Shown: one piece after another, positions 1 to 5,646 of the stretch
How positions within the stretch are numbered: position 1 is the first letter of the stretch
How the letters are laid out: the number at the start of each line of letters is the position of its first letter
Source: Aquificaceae bacterium
Lineage (GTDB): Bacteria; Aquificota; Aquificia; Aquificales; Aquificaceae
NCBI GenBank assembly: GCA_015487835.1
Contig: WFOY01000163.1
Span: 1-5,646 of the forward strand
DNA: 5,646 bases
Direction of reading: 5' to 3'
Notes under the pieces: generated by a model
What the model was told of the DNA's origin: nothing
Databases searched by the model: none
What the model saw: the letters and a program-made list of their open reading frames with translations, nothing else
Position numbers and translations under genes: made by a program

Positions 1-749
1 AATATGCACATAGCCCTTCTCCTCTCCTCGAAGGGGAAATAAACCCTTACACCACCCTGGTCCACCACGACCACCTCGCCGGGCTTCACCTCCCTGACCA
101 GCTCCCCCTCCACTATGTCGAAGGCGCAGCTCTCCGAGGCGAACAGTATGGTGGTCCCTCTCCTGCCTATAAGCAGGGGTCTGAACCCGTAAGGGTCTCT
201 GCATGCCACGATCCTATCCTTCATAAGGATCAGGAAGCTGAACGCCCCCTCCAACCTGGTGATCGCGTAGAAGATCTTGGGCATAACCTCCCTGTCCCTC
301 GGGTCAAGATCCACCCAGTCGGGAACGTGCTCCCTCCCCGTCCTGAGGAGTGCCAAGAAGATCTCCGTGTCGGAGCTGTATTTGAACTCTACACCTTCTT
401 TCTCCAAGTCTCTTCTAAGATCCAAGTAGTTCGTTATGTTCCCGTTGTGGACGACGGCCACCTCACCGATGGCGGTCTCACCTACGATCGGCTGGGCGTT
501 GGTAGCTCCCGAATCTCCCGCTGTGGAGTACCTGACGTGGGCGATCGCCATGTTCCCCGGCAGTCTGTCCAGATCCTCCTGTCTCAGGGCTTCCAGAACT
601 CTTCCCGGTTTCTTAACGGTGTGGATCCTCATGCCGTCCGAGGAGCTTATACCTACGCTCTCCTGACCTCTGTGCTGTAGGGAGTATATCTGTAAGAAGG
701 CGTACTCGGAGGCGTTAGGATGGCCAAAGACACCAGCTATCCCGCACAT
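1..749 (-). CDS. purF: Amidophosphoribosyltransferase, N-terminal half (3' end beyond the left edge)
   Basis: Glutamine PRPP amidotransferase catalyses the first committed step of purine synthesis in the cytoplasm, converting PRPP and glutamine to phosphoribosylamine. The 249 codons present start MCGIAGVFGH. Cys2 would be the catalytic nucleophile once Met is removed, so there is no Bacillus-type propeptide. Class II glutaminase landmarks follow in order: LQHRGQES (24-31), AHVRYSTAG (70-78), NAQP (84-87), HNGNITN (101-107), SSDTE (125-129), GAFSF (168-172) and RDPYGFRPL (184-192). The window ends at AMCI (246-249), just where the PRPP-binding half begins, so the phosphoribosyltransferase domain is not visible. 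Cys248 lies near a position that is an iron-sulfur ligand in some PurF proteins, but the other ligands lie outside, so cluster binding cannot be judged. The start is 21 bp after the upstream GspN-like gene and has no clear Shine-Dalgarno sequence. The identification is very secure; the gene is cut by the window and shows no break. Confidence 0.97.
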   Translation of the reverse strand, partial: MCGIAGVFGHPNASEYAFLQIYSLQHRGQESVGISSSDGMRIHTVKKPGRVLEALRQEDLDRLPGNMAIAHVRYSTAGDSGATNAQPIVGETAIGEVAVVHNGNITNYLDLRRDLEKEGVEFKYSSDTEIFLALLRTGREHVPDWVDLDPRDREVMPKIFYAITRLEGAFSFLILMKDRIVACRDPYGFRPLLIGRRGTTILFASESCAFDIVEGELVREVKPGEVVVVDQGGVRVYFPFEERRRAMCI

Positions 750-755
750 CGGCAA

Positions 756-766
756 TAATTAATATA
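756..766 (-). promoter_or_regulatory. Possible -10 region for purF
   Basis: The 21 bp between the GspN-like stop and the purF start is the most AT-rich spot nearby. Read on the minus strand it contains TATATT (766 to 761), five of six matches to TATAAT, 11 nt before the ATG, and TAATTA (761 to 756), 6 nt before it. No Shine-Dalgarno sequence and no good -35 element is visible. It could give purF a very short or absent leader, or it could simply be an AT-rich gap in a gspD-gspN-purF transcript. The support is weak. Confidence 0.25.
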
Positions 767-770
767 AGAC

Positions 771-1415
771 TCATCGGATCTGGAGGTTCATGTTTCCGAT
801 CTCACCTCTGACCTGCAACGTTAACCCGTTGCCCCTGAACGTCCCCTCTGCGTAAGTAGAGGCCGGATCCTCAGGATCGAACCTGAACCTACCCCTTCCC
901 CTGAGTTCGGTGCCCTGCGCACGCACAGATCCCGTGAACCTGTCCCCCTCCAGCTTCAGATCGATCCTGTCTACAACAACCCCTCTAAGATCAAGGCCCT
1001 CTAAATTCAGATCACCCCAGATACCGTTACCCACCTCTATGTCCGCATCAACCATAGAAGCCCCCCTAAAGCAGGGGAACCTCACAGCACTGACCTTCAA
1101 TCCACCTCCCCAGGTCCTCAGGACCCGGAGGGTCCCGTTCCCGCACACGCCTCTCCAATAGACACCTTCAAAGGCCACACCGAACCTCGACCTGTCCATC
1201 CTGAGTATCTCACCTCTGTCCGTGCTGACCCTGACATCTTTAAGGTCCACGCTTAGGATACTTTCTTCTACATCCCCAGCCGTAATGTAAACACCCCTCC
1301 TCGAGAGCAGATGGTCCAGGAGGATGAACTTGGGAGTTGAGACGCCGAGAAACAGGAAACCCACGGAGAGAGCGATCAGGGTGACCAGGATAGACCTAAA
1401 GATCCATGTCCTCAT
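771..1415 (-). CDS. Membrane-anchored periplasmic protein, probable type II secretion GspN-like protein
   Basis: This is a 214-residue protein with one hydrophobic segment at about 7-25, preceded by Arg residues, which looks like a signal anchor or uncleaved signal with the rest in the periplasm. The remainder is beta-rich with alternating polar and hydrophobic stretches such as LSVDLKDVRVS (54-64) and DLNLEGLDLRGVVVDRIDLK (135-154). This is the texture of GspN and AsmA-like inner-membrane-anchored beta folds. Cys91 and Cys115 are its only cysteines and could form a disulfide. No enzymatic motif is visible. The start at 1415 lies inside the end of gspD (20 nt overlap), which indicates one transcript and coupled translation, and supports a role in the same secretion machine. 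GspN is a non-universal accessory of type II systems of uncertain function. The assignment rests on topology, size and context rather than a diagnostic motif, so a lineage-specific envelope protein is the main alternative. The gene is certain; the family name is moderate. Confidence 0.55.
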   Translation of the reverse strand: MRTWIFRSILVTLIALSVGFLFLGVSTPKFILLDHLLSRRGVYITAGDVEESILSVDLKDVRVSTDRGEILRMDRSRFGVAFEGVYWRGVCGNGTLRVLRTWGGGLKVSAVRFPCFRGASMVDADIEVGNGIWGDLNLEGLDLRGVVVDRIDLKLEGDRFTGSVRAQGTELRGRGRFRFDPEDPASTYAEGTFRGNGLTLQVRGEIGNMNLQIR

Positions 1416-3372
1416 CCTCTTCAGGTTCCTCCCTGGTCCTTTTCTCCTCTATCATCTTCCTTATCATCTCCGACATCTTCCTGTGCTCCTCAGTTATCCT
1501 GGATAGATCCTCCGGGGAGGAAACTATATAAGGCGTTATGAATATGAACAGGGTAGTCCTGTCCTCCTGTTCTACGTCTCTCCTGAAGATCCTTCCAAGA
1601 ACCGGAACCCTCCAGAGGCCGGGGACACCCTCTATGCTCCTTAAGGTCTTCGTGCTCACCAGACCACCGAGGACAACGGTCTGGCCGTTCTCTACGACCA
1701 CGTCGGAGGTCACACTCCTGTTCGAGGTCACGGGAACCGTGTAGCTAGTTGCACCTATCTGGTTAGTCACGAAGTCTATTATCTCCTGAAGGGAGAGGTC
1801 TATGGTGATCCTTAGGTTGTCCCCCGATATCCTGGGTGTAACCTTAAGCTCAAGACCTACCTCCTTGTAGTCATAGACTATTATGGGCTGACCGTTTATG
1901 TCGAACTTGACACCCTCCGCGTAGGGGACAACCTGACCCACCTTTATGACCGCAGGCTGGTTGTCGAGGGTGAGGACCTTGGGGTTCGAGACTATGTTAA
2001 AGCCGGTCCCCGTCTCGAGGAGGGAGAAGAGCAGAACAAGATCCGGAAAGAAGAGGTCCACACCGCCTATGGTGACCGTCTTCCCAACATCCGAGAACAC
2101 ACCCACAAGAAAACTCCCAGATAAAAAGGCGCTGTATATGTCGGTCAGGGAACTCCCCCCGAACACTGCACCTCCCCTTTTTCCTATGACCTGCCACCTC
2201 ACACCTATGTCCAGCAGGCTTCTCGTGGAAGCCTCGACAACGGTAGCAGCTATGAGGACCTGCCTCCTCCTCACGTCCAGGTTTTCGACGAGTTTCTTTA
2301 TCCCTTCGTACTCGGACCTCGTCGCGTAAACTATCAAGGAGTTCGTCCCCCTGTCGAAGCCTATCCTCATACCCTCCTTGGTCTTTACAACGGGTATAGG
2401 CCTCGGCGCTTGTCTTTTGGGCTGTTCCCTCTTCTGTATTGTGGGTATCCTCTCCTTTTTCTCGTAGTTCACCCTTCTCGTGGGTCTTATAACTTGAGTT
2501 TCCAACCTCACACCACTTTCCAGAAGGCTCCCGAGACTCTCCGCAAGGTCCTCCGCGGCTACGAACTTAAGAGGTATTATGTAAAAACTTCTCCTCTCTG
2601 CCCTCACCTCCTCCACGTCTATCTTCTTGAGTATCTCCTCTATCGAACTCTGGGCTTCCCTCGAGGTAAAGACCACGAGGGCGTTCGCCTCCTCGCTCGC
2701 TGAGACCACAAGTGGTATCCCGAACCTCTTTGAAAAAACAGTTCCGAGGGGAGTTATTATCCTCTGGGCCTCCTTAGCTGAGAGGAACTTCAGCCTGTAG
2801 ACCTTTACCTCGCCTCCTGCTCCCTCCCTGTCGAGGGACCTTAGGATCCTCACCGCCTTCTCTATGTTCTCTCCAGTGTCAGCAACTATGACCGAGTTGG
2901 AAGGCGAGTGAACTGAGATCCTGGCGAAGGGGGACAAGAAGGGTCTTACAGCGTTCATGACCGTTTGAGGGTCCACGAACCTCAGGTTGTAGACGAGGAC
3001 TGAGATCTCGCCCTTAGAGGGTTTTCTCTTCACCTTCGCGGCGGTCACAGCCTCGGAGGCTGGCATGATCCTGACGACTCCTTTTTCTTCGACGACTCCG
3101 AAACCATACATGGAGAGGGCTGAGGTGAAGACCTCCCAAGCCTCCTCCGGCGAGAGGGGTTTAGAGAACTCAAGGGTCATCTTTCCCCTGACAGCAGGGT
3201 CCACCACCACGTTCTTTCCAGTCACCTCGGACATAAACCTGGCGACGTCGCTTATCTCTGCCCCCTGAAAGTTGAGGAGGATACCACCTTTGACCTCACT
3301 CCCATGTAGGGGTTGTGAGACAACGATCACCAGAAGGACAGCTACCTTTAACAGAAACGACATGTATGTCAT
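1396..3372 (-). CDS. gspD: Type II secretion system secretin (GspD)
   Basis: This outer-membrane secretin forms the multimeric gated channel of a type II secretion machine. The 658 residues fit GspD. There is an N-terminal signal peptide (hydrophobic 6-19, likely cleavage near LHGSE at 22-26). The N0 domain follows at about 29-105 (LLNFQGAEISDVARFM, VTGKNVVVDP), then N1 at about 122-183, N2 at about 187-255 and N3 at about 262-366. N3 is interrupted by a basic, proline-rich insert at about 296-331. The secretin core at about 368-618 carries FNIVSNPKVLTLDNQPA (458-474), VTSDVVVENGQTVVLGG (554-570), VPGLWRVPVLGRIF (583-596) and TLFIFITPYIV (607-617). No Cys is present, so it is not a lipoprotein and needs either a pilotin or spontaneous insertion. 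The tail (619-658) is a charged helix ending in an acidic run rather than a recognisable pilotin-binding S domain. The N0-N3 order favours GspD over PilQ, as there is no AMIN domain. ATG at 3372 overlaps a TATAAT, so Met4 at 3363 may be the true start. The stop overlaps the next gene. Confidence 0.93.
   Translation of the reverse strand: MTYMSFLLKVAVLLVIVVSQPLHGSEVKGGILLNFQGAEISDVARFMSEVTGKNVVVDPAVRGKMTLEFSKPLSPEEAWEVFTSALSMYGFGVVEEKGVVRIMPASEAVTAAKVKRKPSKGEISVLVYNLRFVDPQTVMNAVRPFLSPFARISVHSPSNSVIVADTGENIEKAVRILRSLDREGAGGEVKVYRLKFLSAKEAQRIITPLGTVFSKRFGIPLVVSASEEANALVVFTSREAQSSIEEILKKIDVEEVRAERRSFYIIPLKFVAAEDLAESLGSLLESGVRLETQVIRPTRRVNYEKKERIPTIQKREQPKRQAPRPIPVVKTKEGMRIGFDRGTNSLIVYATRSEYEGIKKLVENLDVRRRQVLIAATVVEASTRSLLDIGVRWQVIGKRGGAVFGGSSLTDIYSAFLSGSFLVGVFSDVGKTVTIGGVDLFFPDLVLLFSLLETGTGFNIVSNPKVLTLDNQPAVIKVGQVVPYAEGVKFDINGQPIIVYDYKEVGLELKVTPRISGDNLRITIDLSLQEIIDFVTNQIGATSYTVPVTSNRSVTSDVVVENGQTVVLGGLVSTKTLRSIEGVPGLWRVPVLGRIFRRDVEQEDRTTLFIFITPYIVSSPEDLSRITEEHRKMSEMIRKMIEEKRTREEPEEDEDMDL
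1428..1432 (-). promoter_or_regulatory. Ribosome binding site for the GspN-like gene
   Basis: On the minus strand GGAGG lies 12 nt before the ATG at 1415, inside the 3' end of gspD. A second purine run (AAGAGG, 1421 to 1416) abuts the start. The spacing of GGAGG is a little long. It shows that Shine-Dalgarno initiation is used here for an internal operon gene, in contrast to the genes at the divergent promoter, which have none. Confidence 0.5.
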
Positions 3373-3373
3373 T
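3356..3373. repeat. Inverted repeat, possible operator at the divergent promoter
   Basis: GACAT-GT-ATGTC (3359-3370) has perfect 5 bp arms around a 2 bp centre. With one mismatched base on each side it extends to AA and TT arms (3356-3373). It lies over the predicted gspD transcription start and just upstream of the activator -10. A dimeric regulator bound here could affect both genes, possibly the activator itself. A 5 bp arm can arise by chance, and the gspD start codons contribute to the symmetry. Confidence 0.3.
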
Positions 3374-3376
3374 ATA
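3371..3376 (-). promoter_or_regulatory. Putative gspD -10 element
   Basis: The minus strand reads TATAAT, a perfect -10 hexamer, from 3376 to 3371, followed by seven bases and then ATG at 3363. Transcription would be expected to begin at about 3363, giving a leaderless mRNA that starts at Met4 of the long reading frame. The hexamer includes part of the upstream ATG at 3372, which argues against that longer start. No TTGACA-like -35 lies at 16-18 bp; TTCACA occurs but only 9 bp upstream. The hexamer is seen directly; promoter activity is inferred. Confidence 0.45.
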
Positions 3377-3380
3377 GAAT
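3375..3380 (+). promoter_or_regulatory. Putative -10 element of the sigma-54 activator gene
   Basis: TAGAAT, five of six matches to TATAAT, ends six bases before the GTG start at 3387, which is the spacing expected if transcription starts on the first base of the gene. The start has no Shine-Dalgarno sequence, and an in-frame TAG at 3375-3377 rules out a longer protein. The element overlaps the opposing gspD -10 by two bases. No convincing -35 or extended -10 is visible, so support is moderate to low. Confidence 0.4.
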
Positions 3381-3386
3381 TTTACT

Positions 3387-4901
3387 GTGAAGGAACGGGT
3401 AGAGCTTGAGACCCTATACGAGATAAGCAGGATACTCTCCGGGTCCTTGAACATAGAGCAGACGATCCCTTACATCCTAAGACTCCTCAAAAAGCTCATG
3501 GGTTTTGACAGGGTTACCCTAACCCTCTACGACCCAGCTACCGATCAGATAGTGGTGAGGGCCACCTCCTCGGGAAGCTTTCCGAGGGAAGGATTCAAGA
3601 AAGGGGAGGGCATAACTGGAAAGGTCTGGAAGCACGGAGTCCCCATAGTGGTCCCAGACATATCCCAGGAACCCGAGTTTCTGAACAAGCTCTGGAAGAG
3701 AAAGAACTTGAAGGGAAAGAAGATAGCCTTCATAGCGGTCCCCATAAAGGTGGGGGGGAAGGTGGTAGGAGTCCTGAGCGCGGACAGGGAGCTTTCCAAG
3801 AAGGACTCCCTCGACGACTACACAAGGTTCCTGAACATGATAGCCACCCTCGTGGCCAACGCCTTCTCCCTTGAGAGGAAGGTGGAAGAGGAGAGGAAGA
3901 CCCTTGAAGACGAGAAGAGGGCCCTTCAGGCGGAGCTAAAGAGGGTCTACGAGAAGCTCCACGTGGAGGGGATAGTGGGAAGGAGCAGGGAGATAATGGA
4001 GGTCCTCGATCTTATCCACAGAGTTGCACCCACGAACGCCACGGTCCTCCTCAGGGGAGAGAGCGGAGTGGGAAAGGAGCTCTTTGCGAGGGCCATACAC
4101 TTCCTCAGTCCCAGGGCGGACAAGCCTTTCGTGGCGGTGAACTGCGGAGCCATTCCCGAGACGCTCCTGGAGGCGGAGCTATTCGGATACGAGAAGGGGG
4201 CCTTCACGGGAGCCTACTCCTCCAAGAAGGGAAAGTTCGAGCTGGCCCAGGGAGGAACCATATTCCTCGACGAGATAGGGGAGCTTCCCCTCCACCTTCA
4301 GGTCAAGCTCCTGAGAGTCCTTCAGGAGAAGGAGATCGAGAGGCTCGGGGGGACCAAGCCCATAAAGGTGGACGTGCGCATAGTGGCGGCCACCAACAGG
4401 AACCTGGAGAGGATGGTTGCGGAGGGGAAGTTCAGGGAGGACCTCTACTACAGGCTGAGCGTGATCCCCATATTCATCCCTCCCCTCAGAGAGAGAAAAG
4501 AGGACATTCCCGTTTTAGTCCAGCACTTTTTGGACCGCTTCAACAAAGAATACGACAAGGACGTCAAGGTCTCCCCCGAGGTGATGGAGGCCTTCCTCAG
4601 ATACGAGTGGAAGGGAAACGTGAGGGAACTTCAGAACGTTCTCGAGAGGATGGTCATACTGGACACCGACGGCCTGCTAACCTTGGAGGACCTTCCCCCA
4701 GAGATAAGAAACAGAAAGGAGCCAAAGCCCCCGCCTATACCGACGAACGGAGAGTCCATATGGGACGTGGAGAGAAGGCTCATAGAGAAGGCTCTCGAAG
4801 AAAGCGGTTTCGTTATAAAGGAGGCGGCCAAGAGGCTCGGCATGACGCCGAGGCAGGTTAGCTACAGGATAAAGAAATACGGGATAAAATTACCGAGATG
4901 A
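3387..4901 (+). CDS. Sigma-54-dependent transcriptional activator, NifA-like (GAF-AAA+-HTH)
   Basis: This is a bacterial enhancer-binding protein that uses ATP hydrolysis to remodel sigma-54 RNA polymerase at -24/-12 promoters. The 504 residues form a GAF sensor (about 18-160, including GEGITGKVW and [10 protein letters not shown]), a coiled-coil linker (about 160-192), an AAA+ domain (about 196-435) and a Fis-type helix-turn-helix (about 465-500). Motifs seen are Walker A GESGVGKE (224-231), the sigma-54 contact loop GAFTGA (271-276), Walker [11 protein letters not shown] (291-300), sensor I AATNRN (334-339), FREDLYYRL with arginine-finger candidates Arg350 and Arg356, and GNVRELQN (410-417). 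A proline-rich linker (about 445-453) precedes the DNA-binding part with [16 protein letters not shown] (485-500), much like NifA. There is no receiver domain, so it is not a classical NtrC. The only Cys is in VNCG, so the redox-sensitive cysteine motif of some NifA proteins is absent. All catalytic motifs look intact. The GTG start is the first possible after an in-frame stop. Aquifex NifA-like Nlh proteins are a plausible comparison. The ligand and targets are unknown. Confidence 0.93.
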   Translation: MKERVELETLYEISRILSGSLNIEQTIPYILRLLKKLMGFDRVTLTLYDPATDQIVVRATSSGSFPREGFKKGEGITGKVWKHGVPIVVPDISQEPEFLNKLWKRKNLKGKKIAFIAVPIKVGGKVVGVLSADRELSKKDSLDDYTRFLNMIATLVANAFSLERKVEEERKTLEDEKRALQAELKRVYEKLHVEGIVGRSREIMEVLDLIHRVAPTNATVLLRGESGVGKELFARAIHFLSPRADKPFVAVNCGAIPETLLEAELFGYEKGAFTGAYSSKKGKFELAQGGTIFLDEIGELPLHLQVKLLRVLQEKEIERLGGTKPIKVDVRIVAATNRNLERMVAEGKFREDLYYRLSVIPIFIPPLRERKEDIPVLVQHFLDRFNKEYDKDVKVSPEVMEAFLRYEWKGNVRELQNVLERMVILDTDGLLTLEDLPPEIRNRKEPKPPPIPTNGESIWDVERRLIEKALEESGFVIKEAAKRLGMTPRQVSYRIKKYGIKLPR

Positions 4902-5646
4902 GCGAGGGGCCCTACCTTTCGAGGATAAGGATCTACCCCATAAAGGGGCTGGATCCAGTGGAGCTGGAGGAGGTATCCACCACACCGAAAGGATCCCTCG
5001 AGCACGACAGGGAGTTCGCCCTCTTCGACGAGGAGGGGAATATTATCAGCGGTAAGAGGGAGAGGAGGATCCACAGGATAAGGAGCGAGGTGGACTTCGA
5101 GACCAGCATCTTCCGCTTCAGATACGAGGGGAAGGTATACGAGTTCTCCTTCGAAGAGACGAGAGCCCTTGAGGACTTCTTCTCAGAGATCTTCGGATAC
5201 AAGGTCTTTCTTAAGAGATCCTCAGAAGGCTTCCCCGACGACAGGAAGGCCCACGGGCCGACACTCATCAGCACCGCAACTATCAGGGAGATAGCTGGAT
5301 GGTTCGGCCTCGACGAGGAGAACGTCCGCAGAAGGTTCAGGGCAAACCTGGAGATAGAGGGAGTTCCCCCCTTCTGGGAGGACCAGCTGGTGGGCGAGGA
5401 CTCCCCGAGGGAGTTCTACATAGGGGAGGTTCTCTTCTCTGGGGAGGGTATCTCCAAGCGCTGTCCAGTCCCTACGAGGGACCCCTTCACTGGGGAGGAG
5501 CTCAAGGGCTTCGTGAAAACCTTCATCGAAAGGCGCAAAGAGACCCTGCCTCCCTGGTCTCCGAGGAGGAGGTTCGAGGACACCTTCTACAGGCTGTCTA
5601 TAAACACCAACGTCCTGAGGGGAGGAGTGCTCAGGATCGGCGACGG
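4898..5646 (+). CDS. MOSC domain-containing protein (3' end beyond the right edge)
   Basis: The visible 249 codons start [20 protein letters not shown] and run off the window. An N-terminal MOSC_N-like beta-barrel region (about 5-105) carries YPIKGLDP (13-20) and HDREFALFD (36-44). The MOSC part follows (about 117 onward), with [10 protein letters not shown] (146-155), WED (160-162), and [16 protein letters not shown] (185-200) containing the conserved Cys189. MOSC proteins are the fold of the C-terminal domain of molybdenum cofactor sulfurase and of YcbX/YiiM-type proteins; the cysteine is thought to handle sulfur transfer to, or binding of, a molybdenum cofactor. The length seen is near that of stand-alone COG3217-type proteins, but whether a ferredoxin domain follows, as in YcbX, lies outside. 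The ATG overlaps the activator's stop as ATGA, so translation is coupled and the two are co-regulated. No independent promoter or good Shine-Dalgarno is visible. The exact substrate is unknown. Confidence 0.85.
   Translation, partial: MSEGPYLSRIRIYPIKGLDPVELEEVSTTPKGSLEHDREFALFDEEGNIISGKRERRIHRIRSEVDFETSIFRFRYEGKVYEFSFEETRALEDFFSEIFGYKVFLKRSSEGFPDDRKAHGPTLISTATIREIAGWFGLDEENVRRRFRANLEIEGVPPFWEDQLVGEDSPREFYIGEVLFSGEGISKRCPVPTRDPFTGEELKGFVKTFIERRKETLPPWSPRRRFEDTFYRLSINTNVLRGGVLRIGD

Noticed and set aside
327..680. Open frame of 117 codons on the plus strand inside purF
   Set aside because: It lies antisense to well-conserved PurF glutaminase motifs, has no plausible protein character or ribosome binding site, and is an expected shadow of the real gene.
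749..771. Intrinsic terminator between the GspN-like gene and purF
   Set aside because: There is no GC-rich hairpin followed by a T run on the minus strand; the gap is only 21 bp and simply AT-rich.
1946..2329. Open frame of 127 codons on the plus strand inside gspD
   Set aside because: It is antisense to the conserved secretin core; its composition is that of a reverse-strand shadow.
3240..3254. TGGC-containing stretch upstream of the activator gene, checked as a sigma-54 promoter
   Set aside because: The GC of the -12 element is not at the required spacing.
3427..3440. GG-N10-GC on the minus strand, a possible sigma-54 -24/-12 promoter for gspD
   Set aside because: Only the invariant dinucleotides and CTGC match; the rest of the -24 element does not fit TGGCAC. 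It lies in coding sequence, and such matches occur often by chance.
4132..4147. TGGC followed by TGC within the activator gene, resembling a sigma-54 promoter
   Set aside because: The spacing between GG and GC is 9 rather than 10 bases, and the stretch encodes the conserved AAA+ sequence VAVNCGA.
4933..5274. Open frame of 113 codons on the minus strand
   Set aside because: It overlaps the MOSC protein, whose conserved motifs and ATGA coupling make the plus-strand reading clearly the real one.

Overview
The window looks like core chromosome of a thermophilic, Gram-negative bacterium. The proteins are rich in Glu, Lys and Arg. Arginine is written mostly AGG/AGA and isoleucine often ATA, and coding density is close to 100 percent. 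An outer-membrane secretin together with a NifA-like sigma-54 activator would fit Aquificota or Desulfurobacteria-like lineages. That placement is inference from general character, not from a database match. I see no IS element, CRISPR array, tRNA, rRNA or phage gene.

Layout: three genes point left and two point right, diverging from a gap of about 14-23 bp near 3373-3386. Leftward: gspD (type II secretion secretin, 3372 to 1396), then a small membrane-anchored GspN-like protein (1415 to 771) that overlaps the end of gspD by 20 nt, then after a 21 bp gap purF (amidophosphoribosyltransferase, from 749 and leaving the window at base 1). Rightward: a GAF-AAA+-HTH sigma-54-dependent activator of the NifA-like type (3387 to 4901), then a MOSC-domain protein that shares an ATGA start/stop overlap with it and leaves the window at the right edge.

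How they may work together: GspD forms the outer-membrane pore of a secretion machine, and the GspN-like protein is probably an accessory of the same machine. purF appears to be carried in the same transcription unit, or to have a weak promoter of its own. The activator senses an unknown small molecule or partner through its GAF domain and would open sigma-54 promoters. Its direct targets cannot be read from this window, because no convincing -24/-12 promoter is visible. Its co-translated MOSC partner suggests a sulfur- or molybdenum-cofactor link, but that is inference.

The most notable non-coding structure is the gspD/activator divergence. Two -10-like hexamers on opposite strands overlap by two bases, and each sits 6-7 bases from a start codon that has no Shine-Dalgarno sequence. 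An inverted repeat lies between them. This suggests leaderless transcripts from mutually exclusive promoters. I found no convincing sign of a wholly new biological system; the genes belong to known families.
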